In this document: one piece after another, positions 25,886 through 36,031 of the stretch
Layout: each line of letters starts with the position of its first letter
Position numbering within the stretch: position 1 is the first letter of the stretch
Origin: Spirulina subsalsa PCC 9445
Lineage (GTDB): Bacteria > Cyanobacteriota > Cyanobacteriia > Cyanobacteriales > Spirulinaceae
Assembly (NCBI RefSeq): GCF_000314005.1
Contig: NZ_JH980292.1
Coordinates: 2,373,725 to 2,437,724 of the forward strand
DNA: 64,000 bases
Direction: 5' to 3'
Notes under the pieces: generated by a model
What the model saw: the letters and a program-made list of their open reading frames with translations, nothing else
Databases searched by the model: none
Told to the model about the DNA's origin: nothing
Translations under genes and position numbers: made by a program

Positions 25886-26923
25886 ATGCCAGAATATCCC
25901 ATCCCCTCCTTCTTCAACCCCCAAACAGTGGGCGAAGTGTGGCGCGTCCCTTACCAACAACGCGCCCTTGAAGCCCAACAGTGGGCGAAAGCCCATCAAA
26001 TCACCCCCGCTCACACCGATCAAACCCGCATTTGTTTACTAATCATTGATGCACAAAATACCTTCTGTTTACCCGATTTTGAACTATTTGTCGGAGGGGC
26101 TTCCGGTCGAGGGGCGATTGAAGATAATACCCGCCTCTCTGCCTTTATTTATCGCAATTTAGGCATCATTACCAACATTACCCCCACCTTAGACACCCAT
26201 AGCGCCATGCAGATTTTTCACCCTGTATTCTGGGTGAATCAGCAGGGGGAACACCCCACACCCGCCGCCACTCAGATCACCCCCTCAGACCTAGAACAAG
26301 GGATCTGGCAAGTCAACCCCGCCATTGCCCCCAGTCTGGGGTACAATCTCCTAGACTTAGAACGCTATGCCCGCCACTACGTCCAACAACTCACCGCCGA
26401 TGGCAAATATCCCCTCACCATTTGGCCCTATCACTCCATGTTAGGGGGCATTGGTCACGCCCTCGTTGCCGCCATTGAAGAGGCCTGTTTTTTCCACAAT
26501 ATCGCCCGCCAGAGTCAGACCCATTTTGAACTGAAAGGGGGAAATCCCCTCACGGAAAATTACTCAGTCTTACGGCCGGAAGTCCTAACGGGAGCCGACG
26601 GTCAACCTATCGCCGAGAAAAACAAGGCGTTAATGCAAAGACTACTTGAATTCGATGCCGTGATTATTGCCGGACAAGCTAAGAGTCACTGTGTCGCTTG
26701 GACGATTGATGACCTATTGACGGAAATTCAAGCCCAAGACCCGAAACTTGCTCAAAAGGTCTATTTATTGGAAGACTGTACCTCTCCCGTCGTGGTGCCG
26801 GGGGTGGTAGACTTCACCGAGGCCGCGAATCAAGCCTTTAATCGGTTTGCAGGGGCTGGGATGCACCTAGTCCAATCCACTACCCCCTTGGAGACTTGGC
26901 CGGGAATTCTCTATTTGTTTTAG
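25886..26923 (+). CDS. isochorismatase/nicotinamidase-superfamily cysteine hydrolase
   Basis: 345 residues, longer than the usual ~200. The catalytic triad of the superfamily can be placed: Asp in [10 protein letters not shown], a lysine in the central insert, and Cys in [16 protein letters not shown], followed by the late [11 protein letters not shown] strand. The extra length is a central insert (FWVNQQGE...) and an N-terminal extension. It probably hydrolyses an amide or an isochorismate-like ether, perhaps in nicotinamide salvage; the substrate is not fixed. The gene is alone, with the ATG in CCACCATGCC. Confidence 0.75.
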   Translation: MPEYPIPSFFNPQTVGEVWRVPYQQRALEAQQWAKAHQITPAHTDQTRICLLIIDAQNTFCLPDFELFVGGASGRGAIEDNTRLSAFIYRNLGIITNITPTLDTHSAMQIFHPVFWVNQQGEHPTPAATQITPSDLEQGIWQVNPAIAPSLGYNLLDLERYARHYVQQLTADGKYPLTIWPYHSMLGGIGHALVAAIEEACFFHNIARQSQTHFELKGGNPLTENYSVLRPEVLTGADGQPIAEKNKALMQRLLEFDAVIIAGQAKSHCVAWTIDDLLTEIQAQDPKLAQKVYLLEDCTSPVVVPGVVDFTEAANQAFNRFAGAGMHLVQSTTPLETWPGILYLF

Positions 26924-26957
26924 AAATACCTGTAGCCATTTTCTGACCTCACGGTTG

Positions 26958-26987
26958 AAACCGGGTTTCTGTCGAGGAAACCCGGTT
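26958..26987. terminator. AACCGGGTTTC hairpin between converging genes
   Basis: AAACCGGGTTTC-tgtcga-GGAAACCCGGTT: a strong stem-loop between the stop codons of the cysteine hydrolase and ugd. This is a dispersed cyanobacterial repeat motif and can serve both strands. Confidence 0.6.
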
Positions 26988-27019
26988 ATTGACATCCAAA
27001 ACCGTGGAACATTCAGGAC

Positions 27020-28405
27020 TTAATGACCAATCCCGACATAGCGGAAACCAGCCGCTTCTGCGGCCTCGCGGTCTAAATAATTCCGACCGTCGATGATGAT
27101 TTTAGTGTTGACTAAACTGGCTAATTTCCCATAGTCGAGATGGGCGAATTGTTTCCAATCTGTCACCAAGACTAGCGCATCACAACCATCAGCCAAGCGT
27201 TCGGGGTCAGTTTCTACAATTACATGGGATAACCCGCTACTCATGCCAGATTGAGACACAATGGGGTCGTAGGCCTTCACTTTCGCCCCCAAACGGTTCA
27301 ACTGTTCAATTAAGTCTAAAGCGGGTGCGTCGCGCATATCGTCGGTGTCGGGTTTAAAGGTTAACCCCAAGAGTCCTACGACTTTTCCTTTGAGGATTTT
27401 TAACTCATGTTGCAGTTTCTCAATGATAATCAGCCGTTGCCGTTGGTTCACACTCACGGCCGCTTTGAGTAATTCGGCATCATAACCGTAGTCGTCGGCC
27501 GTATGAATGAGGGCGGAAACGTCTTTGGGGAAACAAGATCCCCCCCAACCTAACCCCGCTTGGAGGAATTTTGTCCCAATGCGGGAGTCTAAACCAATGC
27601 CTTGGGCAACTTGGGTTACATCGGCACCGACGCGATCGCAAATATTGGCAATCTCATTGACAAAACTAATCTTAGTCGCCAGGAAGGAATTCGCCGCGTA
27701 CTTAATCATCTCGGCTGAATTCAAATCCGTTAACACCACCGGAACCGGGGGTAAACTCTTATCCTCAGCAAAGCTGCGGTCTACCAAAGGCTGATAGAGT
27801 TCCTGCATCATTTCTAGGGCTTTTTGGCTATTACTGCCCAAAACAATGCGGTCGGGGTTAAATGTATCATAAACCGCCGAACCTTCCCGCAGGAATTCCG
27901 GGTTACTCACCACATCAAACTGGGCTGTAATTTCCGTGGTTTCATCCCCACCTCCCCCAGCGCCAACAAGGGTTTTCTGGCGTTCAGCCACCCCATCTAA
28001 AACAATCATCCGCACCCAGTCCCCCGACCCAATGGGAACCGTGGACTTGTTGACAATCACCTTATAACCGTCGTTGAGATGGGTTCCAATGCCCCGCGCT
28101 ACCGCTTCCACATAGCGGGTGTCACTTTCCCCATTCGGTAAAGCGGGAGTTCCCACAGCGATAAAGAGAATATCGCTATTTTGTACCCCACGCTCTAAAT
28201 CTACAGTAAATTCCAAACGACCCGCCGCCATACAGGACTGCATTAACTCCGAAAGTCCGGGTTCATAGATGGGGGTTTGCCCCGCTTTCATGAGTTTGAC
28301 TTTATCTTCATTGTTATCTATACAAATCACATTATGGCCAATTTGAGAGAGACAGACTCCCGTCACTAAACCGACATAGCCCGTACCGATGACACAAACG
28401 CGCAT
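27020..28405 (-). CDS. ugd: UDP-glucose 6-dehydrogenase
   Basis: 461 residues. Oxidises UDP-glucose to UDP-glucuronate with two NAD+. Landmarks: N-terminal Rossmann GTGYVGLVTG, SNPEFLREGSAV, the catalytic cysteine in GWGGSCFPKDV, and LTFKPDTDDMRDAP. The ATG at 28405 (MRVCVIGTGYVG) is preferred, with GAGG about ten bases upstream; an ATG 15 bases further out is less like the family. It is the second gene after uxs on the same strand, 77 bp apart, so the pair converts UDP-glucose to UDP-xylose. Confidence 0.95.
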   Translation of the reverse strand: MRVCVIGTGYVGLVTGVCLSQIGHNVICIDNNEDKVKLMKAGQTPIYEPGLSELMQSCMAAGRLEFTVDLERGVQNSDILFIAVGTPALPNGESDTRYVEAVARGIGTHLNDGYKVIVNKSTVPIGSGDWVRMIVLDGVAERQKTLVGAGGGGDETTEITAQFDVVSNPEFLREGSAVYDTFNPDRIVLGSNSQKALEMMQELYQPLVDRSFAEDKSLPPVPVVLTDLNSAEMIKYAANSFLATKISFVNEIANICDRVGADVTQVAQGIGLDSRIGTKFLQAGLGWGGSCFPKDVSALIHTADDYGYDAELLKAAVSVNQRQRLIIIEKLQHELKILKGKVVGLLGLTFKPDTDDMRDAPALDLIEQLNRLGAKVKAYDPIVSQSGMSSGLSHVIVETDPERLADGCDALVLVTDWKQFAHLDYGKLASLVNTKIIIDGRNYLDREAAEAAGFRYVGIGH

Positions 28406-28482
28406 AAGATTAATCCTCAAAAAAAGTGGGTAGATTTGTAAGGTTGAGTCCCCTAGAAGTGGGGCGAAAGCTCGTTTTTGGG

Positions 28483-29418
28483 TTAAAGGTCTTGGTTTAG
28501 GCGATCGCGGAAATAATCAATCGTCTGTTTTAAGCCCTCTTGTAGATGCACCGTCGGCTCCCAGCCCAATAAATTTTTAGCACGAGTAATATCCGGCTGA
28601 CGTTGTTTAGGATCATCTTGGGGCAACGGTTCATAAATCAATTCCGCCTCCGGATTAATCATGCCCTGAATCGCTTGGGCTAACTCCAAAATGGTATACT
28701 CCCCCGGATTACCGATATTCACCGGATCCGTATAATCACTATTCATCAGTCGGATAAACCCTTCAATCAAATCCGACACATAACAAAAACTGCGAGTTTG
28801 GGAACCATCCCCATACACCGTCAGAGGTTTACCCTGTAGCGCCTGCACAATAAAATTACTCACCACCCGCCCATCATTGGGCAACATTCGCGGGCCATAG
28901 GTGTTGAAAATCCGCACCACCCGCACATCTACCCCATTTTGCCGATGATAGTCATAGGTCAGGGTTTCCGCTACCCGTTTCCCCTCATCATAACAAGCCC
29001 GGATTCCGTTACAGTTCACATTCCCCCGATAGTCCTCCGTTTGGGGGTGGACTGTGGGATCTCCGTACACTTCCGAAGTTGAAGCCAAGAAAAAGCGCGC
29101 TTTCACCCGTTTAGCCAGTCCCAACATATTCAAAGTCCCCATGACATTGGTTTTAATCGTCTTGACGGGGTTGTATTGATAATGGACTGGAGAGGCCGGA
29201 CAAGCTAAGTGGTAAATCTGATCTACCTCTAACCGAATCGGTTCTGTAATATCATGGCGCACCAACTCAAAATAGGGATTGTCTAGCCAGTGCAAGATAT
29301 TCCGTTTCCGCCCGGTGTAAAAATTGTCCAAGCAAATGACTTCATGACCTGCTGCCATCAGACGGTCAATGAGGTGGGATCCTAAAAAGCCAGCACCACC
29401 TGTAACAAGGATTCTCAT
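28483..29418 (-). CDS. uxs: UDP-glucuronate decarboxylase (UDP-xylose synthase)
   Basis: 311 residues, short-chain dehydrogenase fold. The NAD-binding [10 protein letters not shown] is at the N-terminus, with the catalytic YDEGK (Tyr-x3-Lys) and the preceding STSEVYGDP. It turns UDP-glucuronate to UDP-xylose for exopolysaccharide. No membrane anchor, matching the soluble bacterial form. It is transcribed ahead of ugd, and the product of ugd is its substrate. Confidence 0.93.
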   Translation of the reverse strand: MRILVTGGAGFLGSHLIDRLMAAGHEVICLDNFYTGRKRNILHWLDNPYFELVRHDITEPIRLEVDQIYHLACPASPVHYQYNPVKTIKTNVMGTLNMLGLAKRVKARFFLASTSEVYGDPTVHPQTEDYRGNVNCNGIRACYDEGKRVAETLTYDYHRQNGVDVRVVRIFNTYGPRMLPNDGRVVSNFIVQALQGKPLTVYGDGSQTRSFCYVSDLIEGFIRLMNSDYTDPVNIGNPGEYTILELAQAIQGMINPEAELIYEPLPQDDPKQRQPDITRAKNLLGWEPTVHLQEGLKQTIDYFRDRLNQDL

Positions 29419-29576
29419 AAGGTTGATTTTTGGGACTTTGAGTTTAATCTTAAGGCAATTTTGCCCCGGTCTACTATTTAGATTCTCTACAACGATGTAA
29501 AGTTTTTGTTAAGAATGGATGAGAAATCTAAGAAGCAGTCCTCAAGGGTCAAGACTCCAAGATAATTGATGAAGAG

Positions 29577-29600
29577 CTAAGGCAAGGGGAAAAGCCTTAG
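29577..29600. terminator. CTAAGGC hairpin after arsS
   Basis: CTAAGGC-aaggggaaaa-GCCTTAG lies 28 bp beyond the arsS stop codon. No T-run on the minus strand; weak terminator candidate. Confidence 0.4.
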
Positions 29601-29627
29601 CCCTTGATTGATGATTGATTCTTCGCC

Positions 29628-30620
29628 CTACAATAACGCCCCCCCACAACTGGAACCAGATCCGGCTGTACAACCATAACAATAGGCGGCGGTTTGAATC
29701 GTTTTAATTAGGTCTAGGTTGTTCAATTCGAGAAGCTTTTGAACCGTTAATTTTTGACCGTTGCTATCCCGTGCAGGTAAATTTTCCATCTGATTAAAGT
29801 CACAGTCATAAATATTGCCCAAATAATCGATCGACAATTCATTCCGACACATCAAATTGCTAACAGTGTCTGGGTTATAATTATCCTCTAAGAATTGCAC
29901 ATAATCGGGGGCTAATTTACGCCGTTCTAAATATTGCTTTGTGCGACCAATCGGCAAGTTGGTAATAGTCAAAAGCTGATTAAAGTCAATAGCAAAATGT
30001 TCCTTTAAATAGGCTTTGTAATCCCGTTCTAACTTTTTTTGTTCTGGGGGTAATGTAAAGTGATTTGATTTGGGTAGGGGAGGATTATAGACTAAATCAA
30101 GGATCAGATTGGGATGAGTGCCATAGCCTTGTTCATTCAAGCGTTTTAGTGCCTCAATCGACTTTTGATAAACCCCTGCTCCCCTTTGCCCGTCTACATT
30201 GGCTTCTAAATAACAAGGCAGAGAAGCCACCACTCGCACCTGATTCTCCGCAAAATATTCTGGCAGGTCTGTAAATTCCGGTTCAAAGAAAATTGTTAAA
30301 TTCGACCGTACAATAATTTCTTTCTCATATCGTCTTGCTTGTTCCACTAGAGGGCGAAAACCATAGTTCATTTCCGGTGCGCCCCCGGTTAAATCAACGG
30401 TTTGAATTTGGGGGAAGCGGGCAATGAGTTCTAGGAGTTGTTGACAAATTTCTGGGCTAAGTTCTTCTGTGCGTTGAGGCCCTGCTTCCACATGGCAATG
30501 AGTACAGGCTAAATTGCAGCGTTTGCCGAGGTTAATTTGTAAAACGGTGATGGTAGATTTTGTCAGGGGCGAGCAGAGTTTTTGCTGAAAGGGGGTAAGG
30601 GTTTTGAGAGATTGAATCAT
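29628..30620 (-). CDS. arsS: arsenosugar biosynthesis radical SAM protein
   Basis: 330 residues. The radical SAM cluster motif is CNLACTHCHV (Cys-x3-Cys-x2-Cys), then VDLTGGAPEMN (SAM-binding GGE-like). The C-terminal SPASM-like segment has MCRNELSIDYLGNIYDCDFNQ and ends CYGCTAGSGSSCGGALL. This pattern is the ArsS family, which transfers a 5'-deoxyadenosyl group onto dimethylarsinous acid in arsenosugar synthesis. The partner arsM methyltransferase is not adjacent, so it must act from elsewhere. Confidence 0.88.
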   Translation of the reverse strand: MIQSLKTLTPFQQKLCSPLTKSTITVLQINLGKRCNLACTHCHVEAGPQRTEELSPEICQQLLELIARFPQIQTVDLTGGAPEMNYGFRPLVEQARRYEKEIIVRSNLTIFFEPEFTDLPEYFAENQVRVVASLPCYLEANVDGQRGAGVYQKSIEALKRLNEQGYGTHPNLILDLVYNPPLPKSNHFTLPPEQKKLERDYKAYLKEHFAIDFNQLLTITNLPIGRTKQYLERRKLAPDYVQFLEDNYNPDTVSNLMCRNELSIDYLGNIYDCDFNQMENLPARDSNGQKLTVQKLLELNNLDLIKTIQTAAYCYGCTAGSGSSCGGALL

Positions 30621-30730
30621 GGAGGTTTCGGTCTGTAATTTCTGGATTAGAAACGGTGATAACTTATTTTAACAAACCCAAAATATCTGAATTTTTTCTG
30701 AGTGAAAAGTAAACTGTTCCTGAACTCACT

Positions 30731-31633
30731 CTAGCGTAGTGCTAGACGGCGGAGGGCGAGATAACTACTGATTAAGCCAATTCCGCCCCCTAAGCTTAAC
30801 AAAATGAGGGGGAGGATGGACATTTGTAGGGAGGTCAGGGTGAGTTGTTCGGTGAGAAACCGTAAAAATTCTTGGTCTGTAAAGAGAAATTGAGCGATTA
30901 ATGTTCTTAAGGTTGTGATAAGGATGAGAGATAGAGTCCCCCCGGCTAATCCGAATAAAATACCTTGACAAATAAAGGGGATTATGATCCAAACTTTGGT
31001 CGCTCCAACCAGTTGCATAATTTCTAGTTCATTGCGTCGAGCAACGGCGATGAGGTGGAGGGTGGTGGTGACAACGGCGATCGCCGTAATTGATAAAATA
31101 CTAATCAAAGACAGGCTGACCCAGCTTAGACCCGCTTGTAATTGTTCAAACTGTTCTCGCGCTTCATTGACATAGACACAATAATCCACTTGAGGTAATG
31201 TCGTTAAGCGTTCGACGAGATTCGGCACGGCTTGGGGGGAAAAGGCCATCACTTTTAATTCATCCACTAAGGGATTTCCTTCTAATTGTTGGGTGGCCTG
31301 TTCTGGGTCTGAGACGCGCAATTCGTAGAGTAGAGACTGCCAAGCTTCCTCCTTCGACACCACACGCACCTGTTGCACCGTGGGAAGAGCTTGGACTTGT
31401 TCTAGCACATCTTGACCGGATACATCGGGCTGAAGATAGACCGAAATCTCTAACTGACTGCCAAAATGGGCTAGGAGGGCATCCAGTTGCCAACTGGTTT
31501 GGAGGGAAAGACCAAACAGGAATAACGAGACGGTGACGGTACTAATGGCCGCCCAATTCATCCATCCCCCTCGTTTTAGACCCGAGAGGGTTTCTCGGCA
31601 AAGATAACGGAGTTTCGTGAGAAGTTGCAACAT
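30731..31633 (-). CDS. ftsX: cell-division ABC transporter permease FtsX
   Basis: 300 residues. Short cytoplasmic N-terminus, first helix (ISTVTVSLFLFGLSL), a ~130-residue periplasmic domain (ISVYLQPDV...), then three helices near the C-terminus, the FtsX layout. NELEIMQLVGATKVWIIIPFICQG is the coupling loop that meets FtsE. Together with FtsE it activates peptidoglycan hydrolases at division. No ftsE is adjacent. ATG 31633 (MLQLLTKLRYL) is the family-like start. Confidence 0.9.
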   Translation of the reverse strand: MLQLLTKLRYLCRETLSGLKRGGWMNWAAISTVTVSLFLFGLSLQTSWQLDALLAHFGSQLEISVYLQPDVSGQDVLEQVQALPTVQQVRVVSKEEAWQSLLYELRVSDPEQATQQLEGNPLVDELKVMAFSPQAVPNLVERLTTLPQVDYCVYVNEAREQFEQLQAGLSWVSLSLISILSITAIAVVTTTLHLIAVARRNELEIMQLVGATKVWIIIPFICQGILFGLAGGTLSLILITTLRTLIAQFLFTDQEFLRFLTEQLTLTSLQMSILPLILLSLGGGIGLISSYLALRRLALR

Positions 31634-31785
31634 GAATGGTGGAACGCGATGGGCTAATCGTACAAGACAAGGGCGAGAAATGACCAAAATTTTAGGCCAA
31701 TTGCTCCCACTGAACCGACCTCTCTCGCGAAGTAGCTGTTAAGATCGGAGAAGTTCTTAAAATACTGTCCCTGTCTGATAATTCT

Positions 31786-32346
31786 ATGACTTCTGCTGTT
31801 CTGGTTGAAAAGAAAAAGTTAAAAAAACCCCCTTTAGAGATTCACTATCTTGGCGATCGCGTTTTACGTCAACCCGCCAAACGCATTAATCGGGTCGATG
31901 AAACAATACGACAAACGGCGCGGGAAATGCTGCAAACCATGTATAGTTCCGATGGCATTGGTTTAGCGGCCCCCCAAGTGGCGATTCACAAACAGTTAAT
32001 TGTCATTGACTGTGAACCTGACAATGCCGCCACCCCTCCCCTCGTTCTCATTAATCCCCAAATTGTCGGCGCTAGTCCAGAACTCTGTACGGCGGAAGAA
32101 GGGTGTTTGAGTATTCCGGGGGTGTATTTAGAAGTGGTGCGGCCTCAAGTGATTGAAGTGAGTTATAAAGATCAACAAGGTCGCCCCCAACGGATGAAGG
32201 CCAAGGGATTGCTCTCTCGGGCGATTCAACACGAAATGGATCACCTAACAGGGGTTTTGTTCGTGGATCGAGTCCAAAATGGGTTAGTCTTAGCAGAAGC
32301 ATTGAACAAGCACCATTTTTCAATGCAAGCTGTTCGTCCCATTTAG
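31786..32346 (+). CDS. def: peptide deformylase
   Basis: 186 residues. The three signature motifs are intact: GIGLAAPQ, EGCLSIPG (metal-binding Cys) and QHEMDHL (two metal-binding His and catalytic Glu). It removes the formyl group from nascent N-terminal methionine. The N-terminus has a lysine-rich stretch (EKKKLKKPPL). A small membrane protein gene follows 20 bp downstream. Confidence 0.96.
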   Translation: MTSAVLVEKKKLKKPPLEIHYLGDRVLRQPAKRINRVDETIRQTAREMLQTMYSSDGIGLAAPQVAIHKQLIVIDCEPDNAATPPLVLINPQIVGASPELCTAEEGCLSIPGVYLEVVRPQVIEVSYKDQQGRPQRMKAKGLLSRAIQHEMDHLTGVLFVDRVQNGLVLAEALNKHHFSMQAVRPI

Positions 32347-32366
32347 TGAGGGGAAGAGAAATTAAC

Positions 32367-32573
32367 ATGGGCATGACACCGAAAAGCGGCGTTTTTTTGA
32401 TGGGGTCTTGTATTTGTGCGATCGCCGCCGTAGGTTCTATCTTTGAACTAGCCTACGGACACCCCACCTATGGCGTGGCCGCCACCACCGCCATTTTAAT
32501 CGCCAGCATTCCCCTAACCGCACTCTTTTTCTGGGTCGCGGTACAAGACACCAAAGCCAATCAAAATCAATAA
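32367..32573 (+). CDS. small two-helix membrane protein
   Basis: 68 residues from ATG 32367 (MGMTPKSGVF). Two hydrophobic segments (LMGSCICAIAAVGSIFEL and TAILIASIPLTALFFWVAV) flank a short polar turn (YGHPTYG). It is preceded by a purine-rich GAGGGGAAGAG. A GTG within the deformylase stop (32346) is an alternative start. It is probably cotranscribed with def. Conserved-looking in cyanobacteria, function unknown. Confidence 0.65.
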   Translation: MGMTPKSGVFLMGSCICAIAAVGSIFELAYGHPTYGVAATTAILIASIPLTALFFWVAVQDTKANQNQ

Positions 32574-32654
32574 TCAGCCTTGTTGTTCACTCTCCAATCA
32601 AAAGTGAGTCGTTAGATTGCGCTGGCACTGCACCCAACCGACAGATAACAATAG

Positions 32655-32685
32655 AAAGGGGTAAGGTTGAACCTTACCCCTTTTT
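32655..32685. terminator. bidirectional terminator between the def unit and glgB
   Basis: AAAGGGGTAAGGTT-g-AACCTTACCCCTTTTT: perfect 13-14 bp stem with A-run and T-run on the two sides, suitable for both converging genes. Confidence 0.88.
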
Positions 32686-32706
32686 CTACTCAACTAAATC
32701 TAGAAC

Positions 32707-34980
32707 CTATTCAACCGAGTCTAACTTTTTCTCCCGGTCTAACTTCAGGACTAACACACCCAAAGGAGGCAGACATAAATCCAGAGAATAAGGACGGTTA
32801 TGGAAAGACCAATCCTCCGACCATTTACCGCCTAAATTCCCCATATTACTGCCGCCAAATTCTCCCGAGTCACTGTTGAATAACTCCGCGTAGAAACCGG
32901 GTTCCGGGACTCCAACGCGATAGTGGCTGTGGGGTTGGGGCGTGAAGTTACAAACAGTGATTAACCAGTCACTGTCATCCTTACTGCGACGCATAAAGGA
33001 CACCACACTATGGCGGTTATCGCTACAGTCAATCCACTCAAACCCAGACTCTTCATAGTCTTTTTCGTATAAAGCAGGCTGGCTCTTATACAAGGCATTT
33101 AAGGACGAGAAGAAGTGTTTCAACTGTTGGTGAGCGTCATATTGCAGTAAATGCCATTCTAAATCCGCCCAGACGTTCCATTCATTCCACTGACCAATTT
33201 CCATGCTCATGAACATGGTTTTCTTGCCGGGGTGACAGAACATATAGGTAAAGAGGGCGCGGACATTGGCATATTTTTGCCACTCGTCACCGGGCATTTT
33301 ACCCAACATACTGCTCTTACAGTGAACCACTTCATCATGAGACAACGCCAACATATAGTTTTCGCTGTGGTTGTACCACATACTAAAGGTGACGTTGTTT
33401 TGATGGAACTGCCGGAACCAGGGGTCCATGTGGAAATAGTCCAGCATATCGTGCATCCAGCCCATGTTCCATTTCAGGTTAAAGCCTAACCCGCCTACAT
33501 AGGTCGGCCAGGATACCATCGGCCAGTCGGTAGACTCTTCAGCAATGGAAAGGATACCCGGATAGTAGCTAAACAGAACACTGTTCACCTGACAGATAAA
33601 ATCACGGGCGGCGAGGTGTTCCCGGCCGCCGTATTCGTTGGGAAGCCATTCTTCCCGGAAATAGTCGAGGTAGAGCATGGAGGCCACCGCGTCCACGCGC
33701 ATTCCGTCGATGTGGTATTTATCAAACCAGAACAGGGCGTTGGCTACGAGGAAGTTCCGAACTTCGTTCCGGGCATAGTTAAAGACGAGGGTTCCCCATT
33801 CTTTGTGTTCTCCAATGCGCGGGTCGGCGTATTCGTAAAGATGGCTGCCATCAAAGAAGGCGAGGCCGTGACCATCTTTGGGGAAGTGACCGGGTACCCA
33901 GTCAATTAAAACACCAATGCCGTTCTGGTGACATTGGTCTACAAAATACATGAAGTCTTCGGGGGAACCGAAACGGGAGGTTGGGGCGTAGTACCCTGTG
34001 ACTTGATAGCCCCAAGAGCCATCAAAGGGGTGTTCGGCGACAGGCAAGAGTTCAATGTGGGTGTAGCCGAGTTCTTTAACGTAGGGAATCAGTTCTTCTG
34101 CCAGTTCGTAGTAGGTCAGGAAACGCGCACCGGGTCGCAGTTCTGCGACTTGTACGGGGTCGCCTTCTCCCCGTAGATAACGGGCGGGTTCTTCATAGGC
34201 ACGATGAAGCCAAGAGCCAAGATGCACCTCGTAGACGGAGATGGGTTCTTTGAGGGTTTCGGTCATGCGCCGTTTTTCCATCCAGGCTTCATCGTTCCAT
34301 TGGTAGGAGTCGAGGTCAGCGACGATGGAGGCGGTTTGGGGACGGACTTCATGCTGGAAACCGTAGGGATCGGCTTTTTCGTAGATATGTCCTTCCCAGT
34401 TTTTGACTTCGTATTTATAGATGGTGCCGGGTTTGACTTCCGGGATAAAGAGTTCCCAGGTGCCGTTTTCCCGTTTGCGCATTTGGTGCTGACGACCATC
34501 CCAATCGTTAAATTGTCCAATGACGGAAACGTTGCGGGCATTGGGAGCCCAAACGGCGAAGTAAACCCCTTGAACGCCGTTCATTTCCATGGGGTGGGCG
34601 CCCATTTTCTCATAGATCCGATGGTGGTTGCCTTCGGAGAAGAGATGGAGGTCAAAATCAGTCAGGACGGGGGAACGGAAGGCGTAGGGGTCATACATGA
34701 CGCGATCATGCCCTTCTCCTCGAATGCGCAGTTGATAGTTGGCGAGTTCATCGACCTCAATTTTGCACTCGAAGAAGTTGGGATGATGCACGGATTGCAT
34801 GGGGTATTCTTTCCGGTTGGTGGGACAGATTACCCAAGCTTTTTCCGCTTGAGGCAGGTAAGCGCGAACAATCCAACTTTTGACTTTACCATTTTCCTCT
34901 AAAGGGTGGGGGCCTAGCACTTCAAAGGGGTCATGGTGCTGATTCCAAACGATTTTGTTAACTTGTTCAGGGGCTATCAT
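32707..34980 (-). CDS. glgB: 1,4-alpha-glucan branching enzyme
   Basis: 757 residues, GH13. The N-terminus has a CBM48-type region ([11 protein letters not shown], ~15-110) and a second one ([21 protein letters not shown]). The (beta/alpha)8 core follows, with [23 protein letters not shown]-type segment, nucleophile Asp in [15 protein letters not shown], acid/base Glu in SIAEEST, and ALSHDEV carrying the third Asp. It introduces alpha-1,6 branches in glycogen. ATG 34980 is used; the upstream ATG at 35019 adds non-family residues. It stands alone with its terminator at 32655-32685. Confidence 0.96.
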   Translation of the reverse strand: MIAPEQVNKIVWNQHHDPFEVLGPHPLEENGKVKSWIVRAYLPQAEKAWVICPTNRKEYPMQSVHHPNFFECKIEVDELANYQLRIRGEGHDRVMYDPYAFRSPVLTDFDLHLFSEGNHHRIYEKMGAHPMEMNGVQGVYFAVWAPNARNVSVIGQFNDWDGRQHQMRKRENGTWELFIPEVKPGTIYKYEVKNWEGHIYEKADPYGFQHEVRPQTASIVADLDSYQWNDEAWMEKRRMTETLKEPISVYEVHLGSWLHRAYEEPARYLRGEGDPVQVAELRPGARFLTYYELAEELIPYVKELGYTHIELLPVAEHPFDGSWGYQVTGYYAPTSRFGSPEDFMYFVDQCHQNGIGVLIDWVPGHFPKDGHGLAFFDGSHLYEYADPRIGEHKEWGTLVFNYARNEVRNFLVANALFWFDKYHIDGMRVDAVASMLYLDYFREEWLPNEYGGREHLAARDFICQVNSVLFSYYPGILSIAEESTDWPMVSWPTYVGGLGFNLKWNMGWMHDMLDYFHMDPWFRQFHQNNVTFSMWYNHSENYMLALSHDEVVHCKSSMLGKMPGDEWQKYANVRALFTYMFCHPGKKTMFMSMEIGQWNEWNVWADLEWHLLQYDAHQQLKHFFSSLNALYKSQPALYEKDYEESGFEWIDCSDNRHSVVSFMRRSKDDSDWLITVCNFTPQPHSHYRVGVPEPGFYAELFNSDSGEFGGSNMGNLGGKWSEDWSFHNRPYSLDLCLPPLGVLVLKLDREKKLDSVE

Positions 34981-35209
34981 CGTTGACTTCACTCTATAAG
35001 CTGTGCCTATTCCAACCAACTAACGACTGGCATATTTTGTTAGTCTCATTGGTAATGCCATATATTTTGACATACTCCCTCCTTTACACAACGTAACGGG
35101 CGGAAATAACTGGGATTTATTGTTTTTGGGCGCGTAGTTCCTCTACTGTGCAACGGCCTAGGACATCGGAAGACCAGGCTGTACCAACGGTTAGCGCTGG
35201 CTAGTTCGC
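34981..35209. other. intergenic, glgB 5' region and tail of the DUF6816-like gene
   Basis: 229 bp. The glgB side is A/T-rich with GGCATATTTTG and GCCATATATTTTG boxes that may contain its promoter. On the minus strand the frame of the downstream secreted protein continues past TAG-GCG-AAC-TAG for ~25 more codons that read like protein, but with no start codon. No other feature. Confidence 0.4.
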
Positions 35210-36031
35210 CTACTGTTTAGCGTCTTGGGTGGGCAGGGGTTCTAGGTGCAGGTCATAACGATAGAGGGCGACGGGACGGCCTAGGGCTTCAAAGTAGTTG
35301 GGATCTTGGGGGGAGAGGTAGATGGCGGTGATTTGGGTGGCGAGGATGTCTCCGGTGGGTTGGAGGCTGTAGGCGGTGGTGGTTTCTACGTCGTTGATAT
35401 AGACTTGGGAGTTGGTGCGGAAGACTTGATTGGTGAGTTCTGTGGTGACGAATTCTTGGGAGGAGGGGTGTTCGGTTGTGCGTCCGGTGACGGTGGAAAT
35501 GAGTTCTCGTTCTCCTCGCAGTTGGGTAATTTGGCGGTTGGGGTTGTCGGGATCAATGTGAACGGCGAGGACGGCGCGATCGCCTAAATAAGCCTTGGCA
35601 ATCTCCCAACCATTAAAGGCACGGTCGGCAATAATATTAGGAGAGGCTTGGGTGGAGAGGGGAAGGGGAGGACGGGTGAGATTGAGGGCGACGGGAATTT
35701 TGGGGGTTTGGGGAATAAAACGCACGCGGAAATAAATCGGTTCGTTGAGATATTTGCGATTGCCTTCAAATCCGGGGGTGACGATTTCGGGGGAGAGGGG
35801 GGCGACTAAATCAGTGAGGGGACTATTAACTTGCCAGAGTCCGGCCATCCAGTCGGGATAAATTAAGTCTCCTTGGGCGGTTTGGACGGGGGGTTTTCCT
35901 AACCAATTGGGATATTGGTTGATGCGATCGCGCAGCGTTCCGTGAGAACCGCGCCATTCTCCCGCTACGGCACGATCTCCCCAGCACAACCACAATAAAA
36001 TCAACAAACCAACACAAAGGCAAATTTTCAC
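35210..36031 (-). CDS. secreted DUF6816-like protein
   Basis: About 273 residues. An N-terminal signal peptide (LCVGLLILLWLCWG then AVAGEW) points to export to the thylakoid lumen or periplasm. The body has RVRFIPQTPKIPVALNL and LGDRAVLAVHIDPDNP, matching a plant/cyanobacterial family of unknown function. The start is GTG 36031, overlapping the ferredoxin stop as GTGA, so translation is coupled; the reading frame is open further upstream to 36160 but that part overlaps the ferredoxin gene. The unit order is ferredoxin then this protein. Function unknown; a thylakoid role is inference. Confidence 0.65.
   Translation of the reverse strand: MKICLCVGLLILLWLCWGDRAVAGEWRGSHGTLRDRINQYPNWLGKPPVQTAQGDLIYPDWMAGLWQVNSPLTDLVAPLSPEIVTPGFEGNRKYLNEPIYFRVRFIPQTPKIPVALNLTRPPLPLSTQASPNIIADRAFNGWEIAKAYLGDRAVLAVHIDPDNPNRQITQLRGERELISTVTGRTTEHPSSQEFVTTELTNQVFRTNSQVYINDVETTTAYSLQPTGDILATQITAIYLSPQDPNYFEALGRPVALYRYDLHLEPLPTQDAKQ

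Noticed and set aside
34204-34902. 232-codon ORF antisense to glgB
   Set aside because: It is the reverse-strand shadow of a strongly coding gene; no independent start signal or motif.
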